Of a DNA stretch of 64,000 bases, positions 1 to 11,318 are shown in pieces (within the stretch, counting starts at the first letter, position 1; each line of letters starts with the position of its first letter). The translations under genes were made by a program, and so were the position numbers. Below the pieces are notes generated by a model. It saw nothing but the letters and a program-made list of their open reading frames with translations. It was not told the DNA's origin and made no database searches. Origin of the DNA: Combretum micranthum (taxonomy: Eukaryota > Streptophyta > Magnoliopsida > Myrtales > Combretaceae); NCBI GenBank assembly GCA_024138025.1, contig JAMXBD010001214.1, positions 124,001-188,000 of the forward strand. The letters run 5' to 3'.

Positions 1-62
1 TAAAAATATAAGATATGTAATAAAAAACTTATTCCAATAGTTGACTTTGGAGCTTCCAATTG

Positions 63-549
63 TTATCGATGAAATGTGTTGTAGTTGTCATATATCCCTT
101 TTTTTTTTGATGTCCACATGTCTGTTGTTATTGCGACCTGAGAATTAAGTCTTTTCAGTAGGATTCTCATATTTTCCTTCCCTGTGCTAAAAATACCCAT
201 AGTCTCTTTTCTCATTGTGGTGTGACTAACCTGATGGGAAATGGGCTGAATGGTGTTTAGAAACTCCTTAAAATGCTTATGCTTTACTATTGAAATAGGA
301 TATTCATGAGCAATAGTTGCCATTGGAAGTTTTTTCCTAGCAGCTTGTTGGTTAAATGACCAGTTTCCTACTCTAAAACCTCTTTCACTATTATTATTTT
401 TCTTCTCAATTGATAAAAGATATTGCTTTATGTCTGTATGCTTTTTCCTCTGCACATACCTCCCTAAATGATTATGTAAATGTTTGGCCCATTTGTACTA
501 CCCGCTTTCAAATTTTTTTTTCAATGTTTACACTCAGCAAAAACTTCCC
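63..549 (-). pseudogene. hAT transposase relic (BED zinc finger plus N-terminal transposase)
   Basis: The minus strand encodes a fragment of a RICESLEEPER-type hAT transposase. An open stretch of about 130 codons (455 to 63) ends with the hallmark AITTDMWTS and contains ARKKLPMATIAHEYPIS, both typical of the region between the BED finger and the catalytic domain. Upstream, the BED zinc finger is still readable in pieces: ECKH with the second cysteine changed to TGA, then KAGSTNG in one frame and AKHLHNHL in another. It therefore carries at least one stop and two frameshifts. The catalytic core and dimerisation domain would lie beyond the left edge of the window. In intact elements the protein cuts and pastes DNA flanked by short inverted repeats and 8-bp target duplications. 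Family assignment is by motif recognition and is firm; the copy is inactive. Confidence 0.8.
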
Positions 550-1717
550 CATTGATAGTTTTTTTTTTTCAGCATCTCATTCCATACAACAAAATTGCAC
601 TAATGCTTATTAGGATTACTAGTTTCTTCTATAGTACTTGCTACTTAAGAGCATAATGTATTTGTTGGGTTTTTAGATGCCACCTCCTTCTCAGTTTTAG
701 CCAGAGATGGAATTTCCTCAACACCATTACCGTTGTCTTCTATGTCAATTGGAATTTCAGCAATATCTATATTCCTTGCATTACATATGCATCATCAATT
801 TTGGTTATATTCAATCATAAGTAGATCATAACATGAATAAAATATAAGGAACATGTCATGAAACCATATCACGTAACGAAAAACTGAGTTTTCCAGTGGA
901 TTTATATGCTGGACAGTACGTGATATATGTATGCCTTTCTAATATTTCAATTAAAGGCTGTATTTTTATTTCAAAAATTTAATTATTCTGTATAAATTTA
1001 TGAATCAATATGAATGTTATATATAGAATCAAGAGAAATTATATATTCCATTTTTTATAGCTTGTACTTCATTCGATGCTTATCATAACAAACCAAAATC
1101 ATGTTTGTTTTCTCTTGATTAGATCCTTGTAAAAATAAAAACACATCATAAGACATAAATATTCTATCTATCTAGAAAAGCCCTCCTCTCACTCTTCAAA
1201 TAAAATGCTCCATGAAGAATTGAACTATAGGGATTATGGGTTAGAAATCACAAATTAAGGCAAACACATAATAAATACCATGCCGAAAGTCATAAACCCA
1301 AATGGGTATGAGAGCCACTATAATCAACAACTATTACATCATACCTAATTGTTTTGAACCGTTAAACTTCCAATTGATCAAATTTTATTAGACAATCTTT
1401 CTATATATCATTTTAACATCATGAAAGGAAGGATTACTCATAAATACCAATTGAAAATTACAAGCCTAGTTCTAAACTGCTAGCTGATCAGGGGGAGAGA
1501 GGGGAGAGATTATTGGCCGACAACTTGAAGAGATCGAAGAGGTGGAGATGCTGAGACTAATGACGATGAGCCGATGAGGATAATAGACTGCAGACAAGAG
1601 AGGGACAAAGTGAAAGTAAAGTGATAGAAACTAGAGTTGATAGAGAGAAAGAGAAAGTAAAGTTGAGAACTAGAGTGACTGAGGAGTGAGGACTAGTTGC
1701 GGCTATGGTATTTTTTT
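550..1717. other. AT-rich non-coding stretch between hAT parts
   Basis: No open frame longer than chance and no recognisable domain. The part from about 1490 to 1700 is rich in GAGA-type purine runs. It probably represents the leader or intron of the decayed hAT element. Confidence 0.3.
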
Positions 1718-2024
1718 TTAAGTTGTTGAGGTATTGTGAGTTGTCAAATGTAATGTCACATGGATATTCATTATGTAAATACTAAAGCCCGTCGAATGGG
1801 AATGGAATATGAAAATCAAATTTCGCATATAATAGTTTATATTTTTATATTTTATTTTACGTATATGTCGGGTTGGGTTCTTGCAACAGGTTATACATAT
1901 AACCTGAAACCCGACTTGACAACTCATCGAGTTTTAATTTTTATCCTAAAAAACCCGTCCTAAAGCCTTATAGGATTTTTAGCGAGTCAGGCAGTTCAGG
2001 TACCCTATAACAACCCACTCGGTT
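1718..2024 (-). mobile_element. 5' terminal region of a hAT element
   Basis: Read on the minus strand from 2024, the sequence begins GGATGCAACCGAGTGGG and soon reaches TTATAGGGTACC. The same terminal pattern occurs in the 686-bp element at 27685-28370, which has a perfect 8-bp target duplication, and in weaker form at 62715. I infer that this is the 5' end of the decayed hAT element whose transposase lies at 63-549. No matching target duplication was found here, because the other end is outside the window. Confidence 0.5.
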
Positions 2025-2322
2025 GCATCCTTATGCATTGTCTCACTTAGCTTTTATCTAAGCTAAAGCACAATACTACAGGTAGCTTGTCACTTCTATA
2101 CAATATCAATTTTCCTCTCTACTTCATACAAATGGAAAAAAAAAATTCTTCTTGAGAGCTTTTGAAAGTGCTTTTGGAGGCTCTATAAGCTTTATCACGA
2201 GGTTGGATTTTCTATATTACTTGGAGTATTTTTAATGATTTTATTTGATATTCTTTTATTGTATTCACTCCCAACAAACAATCTTGCGAACCTTGGGGTT
2301 GTGCCTTCAATTTATAATGTAA

Positions 2323-2327
2323 GGTTC
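2323..2327. repeat. Target site duplication, left copy (GGTTC)
   Basis: Five bases identical to 7327-7331, immediately outside the two LTRs. They prove that both LTRs belong to one integration event. Confidence 0.9.
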
Positions 2328-2841
2328 TGGAACAAGGAGAATGTAATTTCAGATAACCCACAACAATTCCAAATGCAGAATTGTTTTAGCTTGAATGCAA
2401 GCTCAATAGAGAGGAATACTATATTGTATCTTTTTCATTCATAATCCGTTATCACAGAAATTACATGTATATATTCAATCTCCTCTCCAAAGTATTCTCC
2501 AAATCTAAACCATGTGCCTAATGACACGTAGGCATAACTAACTTTGGAATTGCATGTGTATAGCAAATCCGTTACAAGCAAATTGAAAGGCTAATACATA
2601 AATGAAATGGGCTATATTAGGAAATGACATGATGTACGGGCCTGTAAGAGCCCACTTGGGCCTGCCCAGAAGGAATTTCGGTCCATCCATTTCGCAAGTC
2701 ACCAATTCTTCTCCTGCATCCCATGTTCAAACATTCACTCGAATAAGACTTCACTTTCCTTAAACTCTAGAACCCTCCACTTCAACTTCCACTTTGGTAT
2801 TGTCGTTTAGAAACCCTAATGGCTACTTCGTCCCTATTACA
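2328..2841 (-). repeat. 3' LTR of chromovirus 1
   Basis: 514 bp, TG...CA ends on the minus strand, same length as the partner LTR at 6813-7326. The differences seen by eye are all substitutions. Confidence 0.93.
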
Positions 2842-2854
2842 TTCTCTCCCACTA
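2842..2854 (-). other. Polypurine tract (chromovirus 1)
   Basis: The minus strand reads AGTGGGAGAGAA immediately before the 3' LTR, the expected site of plus-strand priming. Confidence 0.8.
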
Positions 2855-2880
2855 AGAAATCGCTTGTCTACAAGAGAGCA

Positions 2881-4100
2881 TTAGGGAATCTCAGCTTCAT
2901 ATCTACTAGGAACTCCCAGGTAGCCTCCTAAGCGGGTTTGTCCTTCCATAAGATAAGTACTAGGGTTTCAGCTACATTACCATGCTTGGTTATTTTTCTT
3001 TCTAGAATTGCTGCAGGTTCTAACCCTTCCTCTTCATCGATTGCAGGTAAAGATGGTAGTGATTTTGGATGCTCCCCATGAAATCGCTTCAAATGAGACA
3101 CATGGAAGGTGGAGTGGATGTTAGCTTCTAAAGGCAAATCTAGCTTGTAAGCTACCTTTCCCACTCGATCTATTACTTTATAAGGTCCATAGTACTTTGC
3201 TGAAAGTTTCTGATGTGGGTGTCCTTTAATACTATTCTGTTTATAGGGTTGTAGTTTCAGTAGTACCCAATCTCCAATCTCGAACTCCCTTTTTGTCCTT
3301 CTTTTGTCTGCTTGTTGTTTCATTCGATGTTGAGCCTTCCTCAGATGGAACTTAAGCACCCTTATTCCATCCTCCCTGTTCTTAAGCATGTGGTCCACAG
3401 TGGCATTTCGGGAGTAGAACACCGATCCAATCTTCTTATATGTAGCCTGAGCACTTGAGTGCCCCCCCAAAACCCCATCATGATACATACTTAACAGCTT
3501 CCTTCTCAATTCTATAGAAGGACCTACTACACATCTTCCCTTTCTTCTCAATATGCCTTGCTTATAGGTGAAATGTTTGCAAACCTTCCCGGACTGTAGC
3601 TGAGTCAAGACCTTAGCATACCCTTCAGGTATACTCCAACTCTTCTTTAATTCCTTCACTATCTCAGGTGTAGTGACTATAGTGATCAATGAGTTCAACC
3701 CTTCCTGAGTGCATCTGGAAAGGGCAGCAGCAGCCATGTTAGTTCTACCACTCTTGTATTGAATCTCATAATCCACTCCCAAGAGCTTAGTAAGCCACTT
3801 ATGTTGGCTGGTTGTGACCAATCTCTGTTCTAATAAGTGTTTCAAACTTTGATGATCGGTCTTGATCACAAAATGCCTACCCATCAAGTAATGTCTCCAT
3901 CTTTCCACAGACAACACAATAGCCAATAATTCCTTTTCATACACTAATAGGGTCTGCTGCCTAGGAGTTAGCGTCTTACTCAAGTATGTTATGGGGTGGT
4001 GCTCTTGCATGAGTACATCCCCAATTCCTTCTCCATTAGCGTTAGTTTCCAATTCAAATTTCTTGGAGTAATCGAGCAGCTTGAGGACTGGTGGCTGCAT
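2881..4100 (-). pseudogene. RNase H, truncated integrase and chromodomain-like tail of chromovirus 1
   Basis: This 390-codon open frame (4100-2928) begins in RNase H (FELETNANGEGIGDVLMQEH, then FVIKTDHQSLKHLLEQ). It passes into the integrase zinc-binding region (LLSMYHDGVLGGHSSAQAT, GSVFYSR) and then jumps straight to the integrase C-terminal part (KAQHRMKQQADKRR, GDWVLLKLQPYKQ, KYYGPYKVIDRVG). The whole DDE catalytic core, normally about 160 residues, is absent, yet the frame is kept. The tail has chromodomain features (RKITKHGNVAETLVLILWKDKPA); after an in-frame TAG it continues EATWEFLVDMKLRFP to a stop at 2881. The deletion removes the ability to integrate on its own. Confidence 0.88.
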
Positions 4101-4237
4101 TAAAGCCAGTTTAAGCTTCTCAAAAGCTATTTGGGCTTCATCATTCCATCAGAAACTGTCCTTCTTTAGTAATTGAGTAAGTGGCTTGGCTAAGACACCA
4201 TAATTGCGTATGAATTGCCTGTAATAGCCTGTTAACC

Positions 4238-4897
4238 CTAGGAATCCGCGTAGTTGCTTAATATTTTGGGTTTAGGCCAATGCTCTATTGCTTCAATTTT
4301 CTTAGGGTCGGTTGCTACTCCTTCTCTTGTGATGATGTGGCCAAGATATTCTATCTGTCCAGCCCCAAAGACACAATTGAAGCTTTTAAGATAGAGTACT
4401 TCTTTCCTCAATACTTCAAAGACTAGCCTTAGATGTTTTACATGTTCTTCCAAGTGTTAACTGTACACCAAAATATCATCAAAGAATACCAAGACGAACT
4501 TCCTTAAGTAGGGCCTAAAGATATGGTTCATTAGGCCTTGGAAGGTTGATGGGGCATTGGTCAGCTCAAAAGGCATCACTAGGAACTCATGGTGGCCTTC
4601 ATGAGTCCTAAATGTAGTCTTGTAAACATCCTCCGGGTGCATGCGAATTTGGTGGTACCCGGACCTAAGATCTAATTTGCTAAAATAGGTAGCCCCATGC
4701 AATTCATTAAAAAGATCCTCAATGATGGGTATAGGAAATCTATCTTTCATAGTCTGCTGGTTTAGATCCCTATAATCCACACACATTCTCCGAGTATTGT
4801 CTTTCTTCTTTACCAACACCACCGGGGAGGCAAAAGGACTGTTGCTATGCTTAATCACCCCACTTGATAGTAATTCCCTTATCATTTCTTTCAGCAC
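4238..4897 (-). pseudogene. Reverse transcriptase of chromovirus 1
   Basis: The RT palm is well preserved: [57 protein letters not shown] (first catalytic Asp present) and [10 protein letters not shown] (catalytic DD). The usual PFGLTNAP reads PFELTNAP. A stop directly follows FFDDILVYS at about 4454, and the next piece (4453-4238) carries the connection region CVFGAGQIEYLGHIITREGV. Near 4262 the frame is lost in a run of A, after which the familiar QLRGFLG-type continuation is found in another frame. These breaks make the polyprotein non-functional. Confidence 0.9.
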
Positions 4898-5107
4898 ATT
4901 CTTCTAGATTGTCGAATGCTTATAGGGTCTTAAGCTGACGGCTTTATACCCCTCTTGTAATGGAATTTTGTGGTCATATTCTCTAGGTGGAGGTAGATTC
5001 ATGGGTTCTTCAAAAATATCATAGTACTCCTCCAACAGATCCATTAACAGTGGGTGTAGCATTTGTGTACAGTTGCTGTCCTCTTCCTTGTCCACCATTT
5101 GTACCAC

Positions 5108-5551
5108 TCAGCATTGTACTTGTAGTGTTGGTTCATGTGCTAATAACCTGGAGAATGACAACCTATCAACCAGTATTAATTGCTCAGTTACCCCTTTTAG
5201 CTTATAGGTCTGGCCATTACATTCGAATTTCATAGTGAGTAGTTGAAAATTCCAATGGACAGTCCTTAGAGTACTTAACCAGGGTATGCCTAAAATTAAG
5301 TCACATCCAGATAACTTGAGTAGATACATCTTAGCCACAAACTCCTGACCTTGCATTTCCTACTCAAATTGAGTGATCTTGTGTGTACTAACCAAACCCA
5401 ATCCATCAGCCAAGGTTACCTTTAGAGGTGGAATAGCAGTCAAGCAGCAATTAAGTCCTTTAATCAGTCTCTCATCCACAAAATTGAGTGAGCTTCTGGT
5501 GTCGATTAAGATGCTCAGACTCCTTTTCTTGCATGAGCCTCTGAGTCTCAT
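5108..5551 (-). pseudogene. Aspartic protease region of chromovirus 1
   Basis: Two open pieces (5551-5360 and 5356-5108) separated by a stop codon encode a retropepsin-like domain. The active site reads LIDTRSSLNFV; the expected DTGSS or DSGSS has lost its glycine to arginine. The downstream CDLILGIPWLSTL is the conserved second loop (usually D-VLG-WL). In intact elements the protease cuts the Gag-Pol polyprotein. The changed active-site loop and the stop both argue for inactivity. Confidence 0.85.
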
Positions 5552-5828
5552 ACTGGTAGTGGCATTTTACATAGGGTGTTGAATAGCATTAAGGGAAAGT
5601 TTGGCCAGGTCAGCCTCTACATCTATTGATTTCCCCTCAACTGTATCCATTCCTTCCATATCTTCTTCGACTTCAACTACTAACATGTTTAGTCGTTTCT
5701 TGCATCTATGGCCAGGTCTGAATGCCTCATCACACCAAAAACATAGCTTCTTGCATCGTTTCTCCTCAAGCTCCTCATGTGTAAGTCTTTTAGGGGTTTG
5801 TTCAATGGGCTGTTGGAAGTATTTTGGT

Positions 5829-6784
5829 TTAGGATGTTATGGTATGTTGGTGATGGGTTGTATTTGGTGGGTTTTGGGAAACTGACTGCGTTTTAGGATA
5901 GGTCTGAGTTCTGTTAAAATGTTGTGTAGTATGGTGGTTTTGTGATGTGTATGTGAGTTTTGGTGTATGTTTGGGAATTTTAAGATATTGTTTGGTTGTC
6001 AACAGATTAGCTTCTTGTAGCTTAGCTAATGCATAGGCTTGGTGAAGGGTTTGGGGTTGGAACATTCGGATAGGGTATTGGATGGAGGGATGTAAGCCAT
6101 TAATAGAGCAAGCGACAAGATAATTTTCTGGTAGTTTAACTTGGATAATGAGGTGCTCAAAGTCTTCAAGGTATTCCTGAAGTTCACCCTCGTGCCGCAA
6201 CTCCTTGAGTTCGGCCATTGGGTCTTCATACACCCTTTTGCCAAACTGAGCTTGCATTTCCTTCACCAACTCCTCCCATGTAACCAAATGGCCAGTTTCT
6301 AGGTTTTGCACATAGGAGTAATACCACTTCAAAACCTTTCCCTCAAAATACATTGCAGCAACCCTCACCTTCCAATCATCTAGGGTCAAGTCCAACTCGA
6401 AATACTGTTGTGCCTTATATAACCAATCCTTTAGCTCATACCTATCAAAAACAGGAAATTCAATCTTTGGTGCTCTTAGGTGCGTTTTTGGTGCAGATTC
6501 AGTAGCATTCAAAAGTTCTAACTTGGCGTTGGATTGACCAAAACAGCAGGGCCCAAACCAGAAGCCAATTTATTCTCAGCCCGGTAAGTTTTCAATTCTG
6601 CTAACTCCAGATTTTGCTGATCCATTACCCCTTGTATCCTTAGCAAGGTCTCTTGAATGGATTTGAAAGCCTCATCTGTATGTTCCTTTATAGATGCCTT
6701 CACCAGCTTCAGGGTTTCTTCAGTATGCTCCTTCATGTCTGCTTGGACTGCATCATCTATCTTCTTAGACTCACGTGTTTCCAT
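5829..6784 (-). pseudogene. Gag of chromovirus 1
   Basis: The likely start is the ATG at 6784-6782 (METRESKKIDD), just inside the primer site; the open frame upstream of it is LTR. A helical N-terminal part runs to 6518, where the frame breaks by one step. The capsid-like retrotransposon gag domain resumes at about 6530 (LNATESAP...KIEFPVFDRYELKDWLYKA) with WYYSYVQNLETGHLVTWEEL, typical of plant gypsy gag. A zinc knuckle follows downstream in another frame near 5690-5750 (CFWCDEAFRPGHRCKK). Gag would package the element RNA in cytoplasmic particles. The frameshift makes this copy non-functional. Confidence 0.85.
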
Positions 6785-6797
6785 AATCAGGAAAAAA

Positions 6798-6810
6798 TGC
6801 TCTGATACCA
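6798..6810 (-). other. Primer binding site, tRNA-Met type (chromovirus 1)
   Basis: The minus strand reads TGGTATCAGAGCA two bases after the LTR ends, the standard complement of initiator tRNA-Met used to prime minus-strand DNA synthesis in many plant retroelements. Confidence 0.9.
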
Positions 6811-6812
6811 CT

Positions 6813-7326
6813 TGGAACAGGGAGAATGTAATTTCAGACAACCCACAACAATTCCGAATGTAGAATTGTTTTCGCTTGAATGCAAGCTCAATAGAGAGGA
6901 ATATTGTATTGTATCTTTTCCATTCATAATCCGTTATCACGGTAATTACATTTATATATTCAATCTCCTCTCAAGAATATTCTCTAAATCTAAACCATGT
7001 GCCTAATGACACGTAGGTATAACTAACTATGGAATTGCTAGTGTATAGCAAATCCGTTACAAGCAAATTGAAAGGCTAATACATAAATGAAATGTGCTAA
7101 ATTAGGAAATGACATGATGCACGGGCCTATAAGAGCCTACTTGGGCTTGCCCAAAAGGAATTTTGGTTCATCCATTTCGCAAGTCACCAATTCTTCTCTT
7201 GCATCCCACGTTCAAACATTCACTTGAACAAGACTTCACTTTCCTTAAACTCTAGAACCCTCCACTTCAACTCCCACTTTGGTCTTGTCGTTTAGAAACC
7301 CTAATGGCTGCTTCGTCCCTATTACA
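6813..7326 (-). repeat. 5' LTR of chromovirus 1
   Basis: 514 bp and TG...CA ended. On the minus strand it would hold the promoter and the start of the element RNA. It is followed directly by the primer binding site. Confidence 0.93.
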
Positions 7327-7331
7327 GGTTC
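7327..7331. repeat. Target site duplication, right copy (GGTTC)
   Basis: Matches 2323-2327 and abuts the LTR ending at 7326. Confidence 0.9.
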
Positions 7332-7824
7332 AAAGGTCCTCTTGAGTATTTTATGTAGGAAATTATTTGCTGCAAAAAAGCATGGGAGAATTATTTGTAA
7401 AGGCTTCTAGGTTGTGTAAGAGATATCTAGCTTAATACTTGGCATATAAATCAATATATGATTTGAATCTTCTGAAATATCTTTCTTTTCTTGAAGATTT
7501 CCTTCCATATAATAAGATTCCATGAGTTGGCATGATATTTCTTTTATTCTTCAATATTCCCATGTGATATTTGCTTCATAAATCTTATACATATAATGTT
7601 TTAATTACAAGGAATATATATCACCCTAAAACTTCCATGAATAATATTTTGCTCCCCATATTTTTATTTTCCATGCATAAAATCATATAATAAACTTTTA
7701 AAAACTGATTTATATCCCCATTGGATTTATATCTTACTTATTAGGGGAACAACTGAATATAATACCCAGTTATATTCAATCTGTGGAGCTAGGTCTTCAA
7801 TATAGTTTGTTGGTCCGAAGAAGG
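7332..7824. other. AT-rich non-coding DNA
   Basis: No coding frame or recognisable repeat was found between chromovirus 1 and the probable solo LTR. Confidence 0.3.
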
Positions 7825-7829
7825 AAAGT
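7825..7829. repeat. Candidate target duplication AAAGT, left
   Basis: Identical to 10417-10421 beyond the G-rich end of the candidate solo LTR. Confidence 0.55.
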
Positions 7830-10416
7830 TGTCACACCCCTACAGAGTATCCTAATAGTAACAATACATCATGTAACCAATTGAAGCCTCCAAGAAGTTA
7901 CATGGGTACTATACAACTAACATGCACCGTAGCATTGAGAAATATTATAGGATCAAAAGTTATTTAGATCAAGAAAGATATTGCATATATAGAAGCCATG
8001 TACAAAAGATAACTTATAAAATTCTAAGATCATCACATAAGCTTACAACTTCACCTTCAAAGGCTACTTAAATATACTTCTAACAAAAGAACTTAAGAGG
8101 ATTACACAAAATAACTTATACTATTACAAACATTAAACTCTAAGTCTCTATTACATGACCGAGGTCTTCCTTCAAAACACAAATACATACTTCACTTCCT
8201 ATACTACTCCTATACTTAGTCTTGGTCTAGGCCTTCTTGCTTAATTTCTTGTAAAATAACAGTTTATATGAGCGTGAGCAAAACAAGCTCAGTAAGTAAT
8301 AGAATCTTAACACCATATAGACAAATCCATACAATGATTAATTAACATCCACATACAATGCAACAATCAAGCATATGTACTAACATAATTGAGGTGACTG
8401 GAGCCCAAACTCATTGAGATTTACACCCTCTCTTGGGGCATTGAAGGATCAGCACCAGTGATTTACGTACAAAAAATCCAAAGAACTAAGGAAAGAGTAA
8501 TTATTTCAAAACTTACTTATTATCATTATTCATAAATACATATATACAATATCTCCTCAAGTCCATTAGTTCTCAGAATTTCCACTACGTATTTTGATTT
8601 CAAGCTAACTCTTATTAGACGACGTCCTTCAAGCTTACTTAGTTCCTATAGAACTGGCAACCTTATGGTAATCTTCACTAAATTCACTAGATATACTCAA
8701 GCATTACCACATAATAGAAATGATAATACGTGATGTGAATACTCAAAATGCAATCATGTAATGTAGTGTAATGCATGTTTGATTCATTTATAGGTTAATT
8801 AAGATTTATATCAATTTATTTGGTGACTATCTAAGTTCTAGACAAACAATAACATATGTTTACATATTAATATCAACTAATTAGTTATCACTTTTAACAT
8901 TACAAGCGTTATTCAATCAACCGTCAAGCAACATACATTTTTCCCTAAATCCCCATACATATAATCAATTTTAGTTATATTTAAAATTATATGCAACTAT
9001 ATTATAATCATATGCAAACGAAAGATTCATTTACTCACCTGTGCATTTTCTTCAGTTGTCAGTAATCAATGGAAGAGTCCAAGTCTTTATTTAGGGTTCC
9101 TATAAGATAAAGAGACTTATATTACTGAGGATCTAACATGAAAAAAAAAAAAAAATAAGAAAACAAGGTTTAAGATCCATATGGGGTATAGTAAAAGATC
9201 AAGGGTCCATACGCCCTTAGCTACGTCGCATATCAAAGGGCGTAGAAATTAGATGTAGCAATAGGGGCTGCTATGCCCTTTACCATGCCTTATAGAGAGG
9301 GTGTATCCACCCAAGTGTGGATATAGGAGCTCTTACGCCCCTTGCCATGCCCCGTAGGGAGGGGCATACCCACCCAGAAGCATGAATATAGTTCTACGCC
9401 CTTTGTCTTACCCCGTATGAAGATGCCAGCAAACAACACTCTTAAACTTCACAATTTTATACATTTCAACCAACTTCAAAGGTCTTATTACCATCAAATA
9501 CACTCTAACATCAACATACAAAACTCTTATCAACCCTTTTCACCTTTATATCATCCAACCCTTAACCATTCTCTACCTCAACTTCAACCAACCATCATAG
9601 TCCACATCATCCATGATTTAGGACATTAAACCACAACTCCATATCTTTACTTCACATATCTAACAACTAACAAGAAATCCAACTTACACTTACTTATATA
9701 CAAATTAATAAGGTGGTAGCAGGAGTTAGCTTACCTATTAGTATCTTGCCTTGATGATAGAAGCTTAATTTAAGTTTCTTGTTGATTTAAGAAGAGAAAT
9801 TGAAGAAAAAATGTGGAGTACGTGTGTGTGTGAAATTACGTTTGAATAAAAGAGAAGAAGAGGATGAGGACTTTCTACCAACTTTTAAAGATAAATATAC
9901 TTATACAGATAAAGTAATTTGTTGACTTTTAAGGTATTCAAATGTTATTGTGTATGTGGATTGTATCGTAAGTATGGTGGGCTAAAGAGTTAATTTTGGT
10001 AGAAAATTGAGCTTGATTTATGTATTAAAATGGGCTTGATTTAATCCACAATTTGGCTTCTACACATGTAAGCATTAAAATCAATAATCACTTGAAAATC
10101 AATACAAAGATTAGTAAATTTGATTTATAAATTCTATTTATTTAGAAAATTTCTTATAAGAATTTATATTGTATTCTTAATAAATTAAAATTTAAGTTTT
10201 TGAAATACAAATTTCTAAAGAATTTAAAAACATAAATTAATTGACAAACAACTTGAAATGACACAATCAAAATCTAAGTTTCTACTTTCTTGGATTATCT
10301 TACAAAAGCTATTGTAATTGAATTTACTCAATATACCATTCATTTAAATTATATTAGAACGTCATTGATTTAAATCTACTCTTTAAACTTATTTATAGAA
10401 AAACATGGGGGTTACA
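7830..10416. mobile_element. Probable solo LTR (about 2.6 kb)
   Basis: The stretch begins TGTCACACCCC and ends GGGGGTTACA, a terminal pairing common in plant gypsy LTRs (TGT...ACA with C-rich and G-rich subtermini). The bases AAAGT occur directly outside both ends (7825-7829 and 10417-10421), consistent with a 5-bp target duplication. No gag or pol homology is present inside, so a solo LTR left by recombination fits best. It could instead be a non-autonomous element of another class. The only ORF (9342-9629) has no recognisable domain and I do not call it. Confidence 0.6.
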
Positions 10417-10421
10417 AAAGT
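10417..10421. repeat. Candidate target duplication AAAGT, right
   Basis: Identical to 7825-7829. Confidence 0.55.
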
Positions 10422-10869
10422 TTAGCTTTTGTTTTTGCATTTGAAGTACACTTGAAAAATTATGCAACAACAATACTTTTGTTCTTCCTTTTCCATATAT
10501 TAGTCCACGATATTATGATTAAAATTCATGTAATTGAGCTATTACAACAATACATTTAAACCCTTTTTGTTATCATCAAAGGATTGTAAATATCTTAACA
10601 ATGAGGTTAGGTTGAGCTAGCCTCATCACATGTTTGCCCCACATATGTTGGTTCACATGATCGATAATATTATTATTTTATTTTTTAACTTAATCTTATT
10701 TATTATTTATAATTCTATTCTATTTTATTAATTTATCATTATCCAATTCCACGGTTATTTTAAATTTTTTTTCTAATAATTTTCCGCATAAATTACCCAT
10801 TCAACAACATTAAAACATTTCCACTTCCGAGTTAACCTAATCAATGGTTTTAACTGAACATCATCCCCA
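10422..10869. other. AT-rich non-coding DNA
   Basis: Nothing recognised between the candidate solo LTR and the pararetrovirus non-coding region. Confidence 0.3.
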
Positions 10870-10924
10870 TTATTAAATAAAGAAGATGGAATGCATATGT
10901 GAAATTGATAAAGGAATAGATAGA

Positions 10925-10930
10925 TTTTAT
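10925..10930 (-). terminator. Candidate poly(A) signal of the pararetrovirus
   Basis: AATAAA on the minus strand, about 215 bases downstream of the presumed RNA start. A signal in this place fits terminally redundant pregenomic RNA. A hexamer alone is weak evidence. Confidence 0.4.
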
Positions 10931-11169
10931 TCACAGAAACTGGATTACAAAGATTATAGAGAGATTACAAAGAAATGTAAAAACATTGAAAGCATTAAAG
11001 CATTATGAAAGTTACCTCAAAACAGAAGCACATGAATGATTCTGAGCAATATTTGAGGGACTACAAAAACAGAGGGGAGTTTGAGAGGATTGAGACGAGA
11101 GGATTGTGTTTGTGTAGACGAGAGGATTGTGTTTGTTTTTGTGTGTCCTGCATTATGGAAGTGTTCTCC

Positions 11170-11176
11170 TTATATA
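11170..11176 (-). promoter_or_regulatory. Pararetroviral TATA box
   Basis: The minus strand reads CTTCTATATAAGGAGAACAC, closely like the TATA region of caulimovirid pregenomic promoters. It lies downstream of ORF2, where the pregenomic promoter belongs. RNA start would be near 11140-11145 on the minus strand. Confidence 0.7.
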
Positions 11177-11190
11177 GAAGGGAGAACAGG

Positions 11191-11318
11191 GGTTGTACTG
11201 TGGTGAACAGTACCATTGTAGCCGACAGTCCACTGTAATGGATAGTGGAGAGTCACGGGTTATACTGAAAATAGTACTATTGTGGCAGACAATTCACCGT
11301 AGTGCATAGTGAAAAGCC
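11191..11318 (-). repeat. Imperfect tandem repeat in viral promoter (period 67 bp)
   Basis: Units 11191-11255 and 11258-11318 align along their length (GGTTGTACTG versus GGTTATACTG at the start, CCATTGTAGCCGACAG versus CTATTGTGGCAGACAA inside). They sit directly upstream of the TATA box on the minus strand, where enhancer elements of such promoters lie. An enhancer role is inference. Confidence 0.55.

Larger units (their letters stand above)
2328..7326 (-). mobile_element. Ty3/gypsy chromovirus, structurally complete ends, integrase core deleted
   Basis: A 4999-bp LTR retrotransposon lies on the minus strand. Two 514-bp LTRs (2328-2841 and 6813-7326) begin TGTAATAGGG and end GTTCCA on the coding strand. 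The element is flanked by a perfect 5-bp duplication GGTTC at 2323-2327 and 7327-7331. A tRNA-Met-type primer site (TGGTATCAGAGC) follows the 5' LTR after two bases, and a purine tract precedes the 3' LTR. Order of domains is gag, zinc knuckle, protease, RT, RNase H, integrase zinc finger, a gap, GPY region and a chromodomain-like tail. This order, the roughly 5-kb size and the about 500-bp LTRs suggest a Reina-like chromovirus (inference). About 35 substitutions and no indels separate the LTRs by eye, so the insertion is old. Confidence 0.93.

Noticed and set aside
9342..9629. 95-residue ORF as a gene
   Set aside because: Lies inside the probable solo LTR and has no recognisable domain.
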